In this document: positions 61,334 to 64,000 of the stretch, one piece after another | How the letters are laid out: each line of letters begins with the position of its first letter | Numbering within the stretch: position 1 is the stretch's first letter | NCBI RefSeq assembly: GCF_026341275.1 | Contig: NZ_JAIFZO010000002.1 | Location: 4,494,118-4,558,117, forward strand | DNA length: 64,000 nt | Direction of reading: 5' to 3' | Source of the DNA: Streptomyces ortus | GTDB lineage: Bacteria > Actinomycetota > Actinomycetes > Streptomycetales > Streptomycetaceae | Translations under genes and position numbers: made by a program | Notes under the pieces: model-generated | Seen by the model: only the letters and a program-made list of their open reading frames with translations | Told to the model about the DNA's origin: nothing | The model's database searches: none

Positions 61334-61600
61334 CTACGACGCCGGTCCTGCCGTCGTAGCCGCAGAACGCGAACTGGTACTCGTAGGCGCTGAGTACCAG
61401 TTCGCGCATGCGCCGGTCCCGCGGTCTGCGCGCGGGCGCGGGACGCGCGGTCTCCGCCGGCGCCGGTTCCAGGCCGACGCACTCGCACAGTTCACCGTGC
61501 GGCGACGGCGGGAAGTGCGGGTCGAGCAGCAACCGCGCGATCCGCCCGCGCAGTTCGGGCTCATCCCGCAGAGCGGTTCTGAGTTCCGGTGCGGGCCGGC
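61334..61600 (-). pseudogene. Fragment of an HNH restriction endonuclease (ScoMcrA-like)
   Basis: The minus strand reads ELRGRIARLLLDPHFPPSPH, CECVGLEP and RMRELVLSAYEYQFAFCGYD, the order and sequence expected just before the HNH core of the phosphorothioate- or methyl-dependent HNH endonucleases found in Streptomyces (ScoMcrA group). The HNH histidines and the N-terminal sulphur-binding part are absent; the frame continues as unrelated sequence (GRTGVVAGRAG). It is a remnant truncated at both ends, within the tRNA-flanked island. Confidence 0.6.
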
Positions 61601-62031
61601 CAGTGGCACAATCCGGGGTTCCCGGCGAACGTGCGCATGCGGCGCCCGGAAGCCGGTGACGCACACGGGCGCGGCCTGCTCCTGGGTGACTCGATCACCG
61701 ACTCGTGGCGCTCCGGACCGACCCGCTTCGGCGGGCGGGTCTGCCTTGGTGGCCGGCGCTTGGCCGTCGAGCCGAAGGGTTCGGCCCCTTCTGCTGGGAC
61801 CCTTTTCGCGCGGGGAGCTCCGGTGGCACCTGGAGGCGTACGCCGAGCCGGCCCCCGAAGGGCTGCTCCTTGTCGGGGAGGAGGGCGCAGGGAGTTGCAG
61901 CCGGACTCGACGGGACCGTCCGGAAGGCGTGCGAGGAAGCTGTGGCTGTGCCGGACGAAGACACCGGTGCTCCGGGCGATCAACCATCCGGCACGGATCC
62001 GGCACACGGCGAGCGTTCCGCGAGACAGCAA
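61601..62031. other. Interval without a supported gene
   Basis: About 430 bases between the HNH fragment and the tRNA-type terminator. Frames on both strands look like decayed coding sequence. No family was recognised. Confidence 0.45.
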
Positions 62032-62060
62032 AAAGGCCCCGGTCGATGACCTGGGCCTTT
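62032..62060 (-). terminator. Intrinsic terminator downstream of tRNA-like copy B
   Basis: AAAGGCCCCGGTC (62032-62044) pairs with GACCTGGGCCTTT (62048-62060), one mismatch, and the minus strand continues with TTTTTG. Its place just past the tRNA 3' end suggests that it is the native terminator of the original tRNA gene. Confidence 0.8.
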
Positions 62061-62071
62061 GTCGCTCGCTG

Positions 62072-62116
62072 GAGCGGGTGACGAGAATCGAACTCGCACT
62101 CTCAGCTTGGGAAGCT
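62072..62116 (-). repeat. att-like copy B: 3' half of tRNA-Gly(CCC) with native terminator
   Basis: Identical over 45 bases to copy A, in the same orientation, 3431 bp to its right. On the minus strand the sequence before it (62117-62160) does not contain GCGGGTG or a D-arm, so the 5' half of the tRNA is missing. The CCA-like acceptor end and the terminator at 62032-62060 follow directly. Confidence 0.87.
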
Positions 62117-62266
62117 GCGGTCATTTGCGCTCCCTTTCGGGCGCTGACCTGGGTGAATGTTCGGCCTGTGCTCCTTGCGGGCACACCCGCTTTGACCGTG
62201 GTTCCCCGCTGTTCCCCGCTCGTTCTGGTGCGGTAGTGGTGCAGAGCCGCGACGACGGGCAGGCGA

Positions 62267-62581
62267 TCAGTCGTGCACGTGCCATTCATCGAGGCGGATC
62301 TTCACCTGGCGGTTATGTTCCGCGTGCCAGATCACTTCACCAGCGACGGTGACACCCAAGGTAGGCAGCTCCATGTGATGAGGCATGGCTGTGATTTCGG
62401 CGAGGCCGACTGCATTCGGCACGCCATCAAGGAGGAGGAAGACGCCGAACGGCTGGCGGCCGATGACTCGTCCGCTGACGCGAGATCCGAGGGGGAGGGC
62501 GGAGACTGTTGCTGGCCAGCTCTGGTCTACAACATCAGAGGCCGGCACTAGGGAACGGTCCGGCCAACTGAACTCGCGCAT
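62267..62581 (-). CDS. Small S1-like RNA-binding domain protein
   Basis: A 104-residue protein as called. Most of it is one S1-like OB domain: LGSRVSGRVIGRQPFGVFLL, then VGLAEITAMPH and an end VIWHAEHNRQVKIRLDEWHV, in good agreement with the five-strand S1 pattern. It may bind RNA or be a free-standing S1 module of the type seen in accessory DNA. ATG 62581 is chosen because the S1 pattern begins shortly after; a longer start at 62710 is in frame and neither has a good Shine-Dalgarno. It lies immediately right of the tRNA-like copy B. Confidence 0.6.
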   Translation of the reverse strand: MREFSWPDRSLVPASDVVDQSWPATVSALPLGSRVSGRVIGRQPFGVFLLLDGVPNAVGLAEITAMPHHMELPTLGVTVAGEVIWHAEHNRQVKIRLDEWHVHD

Positions 62582-62972
62582 AGGCCAATCATGGTCAGAG
62601 CGGTGGACGTTGTCGACTGGAGGTCGCGTCGCCGCACCGCTCGGCCGCACGGGATCAACACGCTTTCCAACTGTGTTGGTGGGGCAGTGGGCGTCGTTTG
62701 GGGCGTTCACCTGTGTTCATGTACGGCTGGTCGGGGTGCGGGAGCGGATCTGTGGTCTCGCGTGAACGTCCGCGAACGGTGGTGAATGAGACGGAAACGG
62801 AGACGGTGGGGGCCGACCGGTTGCCTGCCCTTGCCCGGGTGGACCTATGTTCCTCCGTCCGGCCCCGGCGGAGGTGGCGGAGTCGTCCTGGATCGACTGG
62901 CGGGGAGCGGGGCCAGAGCACCTGGGGCAGGAGACGAGCGGGTGATGGTCCGGTGGCTTCTGGCGAGAGGGC
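62582..62972. other. Interval without a supported gene
   Basis: About 390 bases between two minus-strand genes. Open frames on both strands lack family resemblance and codon bias. No strong hairpin was identified. Confidence 0.45.
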
Positions 62973-63557
62973 TCACAGCGCTCGGCGTGGTTCCACGTAA
63001 TGACATCTTTCCCGCCGGGTGTAGCCCCCGGGAACATCCACGCTGACGAAATCCCAGAAGGGCTCGGACTCGCGGAAGTGTCCGCCACCTGTGTGCCACT
63101 GAAACCCGGGATAGGCTCGGCGTAGAGACCGGAGAGCGGCCGAGGCCAGGCCGCAGCGCTTGTAGCCGTCGTAGGTGTAGGGCGATTCGACCCAGCCGAT
63201 CTTGCACTGATCGCACACCACATACTCGACTTCGAAAGCCAGGTCGGATCTGTAGTAGGCCGCTCGGATGCGCCAGCCTGTCCGCTCATAGTGCTCGGCG
63301 GGCCGGTCGACCCAGGGTTTTGGTGGTGTGGCGGACCCGTCGAAGCGGTACGACTTGGGGAATGCCCATCGACGGAGTCGGTCACGCCAGGTCGGCTTGT
63401 CCGGCCACTCCCGCACCCACTGCACATCGTCAGCGAACTGCGCCACGACGGAGGCCACCGCTTCATTTTCTGCCACCAACTCCTCTTCTGTCTCATCAGG
63501 CGTCCGCGTCGTCCGAAGCTGTCCGTGCGTCTGACGGGGGGCGAACGCGTACGCCAT
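62973..63557 (-). CDS. Conserved hypothetical protein, possibly GNAT-related
   Basis: A 194-residue soluble protein. The N-terminal third is helical and acidic; the middle contains VDRPAEHYERTGWRIRAAYY and a CDQC pair; the C-terminal part GYKRCGLASAALRSLRRAYP followed by HFRESEPFWDFV recalls the acetyl-CoA-binding motif A and the following region of GNAT enzymes. A GNAT relationship is an inference from this short match. ATG 63557 has no strong ribosome binding site. It belongs to the accessory region right of copy B. Confidence 0.6.
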   Translation of the reverse strand: MAYAFAPRQTHGQLRTTRTPDETEEELVAENEAVASVVAQFADDVQWVREWPDKPTWRDRLRRWAFPKSYRFDGSATPPKPWVDRPAEHYERTGWRIRAAYYRSDLAFEVEYVVCDQCKIGWVESPYTYDGYKRCGLASAALRSLRRAYPGFQWHTGGGHFRESEPFWDFVSVDVPGGYTRRERCHYVEPRRAL

Positions 63558-63828
63558 GTCGGATGTACGGGCTTCGGCCGGCGATGCGCCGATGCATGCG
63601 ATCGATCTTCACGCTGCCGGATCCTGGCCGCCGCACGGGCGCCGGAGCATAGGACCAGTTCGGTGCGTCAGGCAGTGGCGCCTTCAGTACCTCCTCCCCT
63701 ATCCCGTGATTGACGCCCTGGCACCCGCAGCCGCACAGCGAGCCTGGTGATGCCGGCGCGCAGTTGGCTGAGCTACAGAGCAGTGTGCCGTCGTCGTCCG
63801 GATGCAGACACAGTCCAGGCAGCGTCAC
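63496..63828 (-). CDS. Possible small Cys-rich protein
   Basis: A 110-codon frame whose first 45 residues contain five or more Cys and the sequence SLCGCGCQGVNHGIG, a pattern I have seen in small zinc-binding proteins of accessory DNA. The second half looks less protein-like and its end overlaps the next gene by 62 bases in another frame. It may be shorter than listed, or not a gene. Confidence 0.3.
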   Translation of the reverse strand: MTLPGLCLHPDDDGTLLCSSANCAPASPGSLCGCGCQGVNHGIGEEVLKAPLPDAPNWSYAPAPVRRPGSGSVKIDRMHRRIAGRSPYIRHGVRVRPPSDARTASDDADA

Positions 63829-63963
63829 CTGTGAGCCGCCGCAGTCGCGGCCGAGGTTCTTACGTGTGGTGCCGCAGACAACTTCGCTACTACGCCCCTC
63901 TTACACCGAAGTCGGGAGGTACCGTTGCGTCCCTGTCTACCCGCCGCCGAGGAGGCACAGCCA

Positions 63964-64000
63964 ATGGGCATTCTTGAAGAAGTTGAAAGTAGCCGTCAGA
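63964..64000 (+). CDS. Start of a gene running off the right edge
   Basis: ATG 63964 with GGAGG at about 63951-63955 opens a frame of 12 codons (MGILEEVESSRQ) before the window ends. The product cannot be identified from this. Confidence 0.5.
   Translation, partial: MGILEEVESSRQ

Noticed and set aside
62072..62116. Functional tRNA-Gly(CCC) gene
   Set aside because: Only the 3' half is present. The sequence on the 5' side lacks the acceptor strand GCGGGTG and a D-arm, as also for 58641-58685.
62059..62352. Plus-strand open frame reading ENRTRTLSLG
   Set aside because: This peptide is the well-known spurious translation of tRNA antisense sequence.

Overview
The window is about 72 percent GC, with the extreme third-position G/C bias, GTG starts, ATGA/GTGA start-stop overlaps, SARP, TerD, PucR, SCO-type conserved proteins and a TTA-containing gene expected of a Streptomyces chromosome. 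No rRNA, CRISPR array, intact tRNA or complete insertion sequence was seen. All assignments come from reading motifs and recalled family sequences; no database search was run.

Layout, left to right. 1-9.4 kb: a SARP-type activator with an expanded repeat linker, a lipoprotein, a GH15 trehalase-like enzyme, an FkbM methyltransferase, a membrane Ser/Thr kinase and a PucR regulator. 9.4-13.8 kb: an intergenic region with a mirrored pair of palindromic sites, an NfeD-flotillin membrane microdomain pair and a KhtT/KhtU-type cation/proton antiporter pair. 13.9-16.3 kb: a decayed ATPase fragment, an HTH regulator and a GNAT enzyme. 16.7-19.1 kb: TatA-like, TerD, BlaI and Spo0M proteins. 19.3-21.8 kb: two overlapping CNNM/CorC genes behind a short upstream reading frame and a hairpin that would hide the ribosome binding site. 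21.9-28.4 kb: GNAT, zinc-ribbon, MerR and GvpU-like genes and a cold-shock group (SCO5918 family, DEAD-box helicase, CspA). 28.5-34.5 kb: a secreted lipase divergent from an MMPL exporter across two TetR-like operators, then a NarL-type two-component system.

34.5-43.5 kb holds a DUF4394 protein, a second PucR regulator, a small exported protein, a frameshifted membrane-protein pseudogene, a secreted GH5 enzyme, and an operon whose two hydrolytic enzymes closely match LigJ and LigI of the protocatechuate 4,5-cleavage pathway, with an MFS transporter. Together these would import and open 2-pyrone-4,6-dicarboxylate or a relative. 43.6-47 kb is a response regulator, histidine kinase and TAXI binding-protein operon without a TRAP permease. 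47-57 kb carries envelope genes: a propeller/Ig-like secreted protein with a structured leader, a nine-residue-repeat tail-anchored protein, a PAP2 enzyme, an amidase, two DUF4232 proteins, a frameshifted pseudogene, a polysaccharide deacetylase and a polyglutamine-bearing DUF6215 protein.

57.4-64 kb is accessory DNA: a Uma2 protein, gene fragments, tandem repeats, and two identical 45-bp direct repeats matching the 3' half of tRNA-Gly(CCC). The repeats flank a lower-GC segment with a TTA-containing peptide-binding lipoprotein and a broken HNH endonuclease. This looks like tandem integrative-element scars; the intact tRNA is predicted to lie beyond the right edge.
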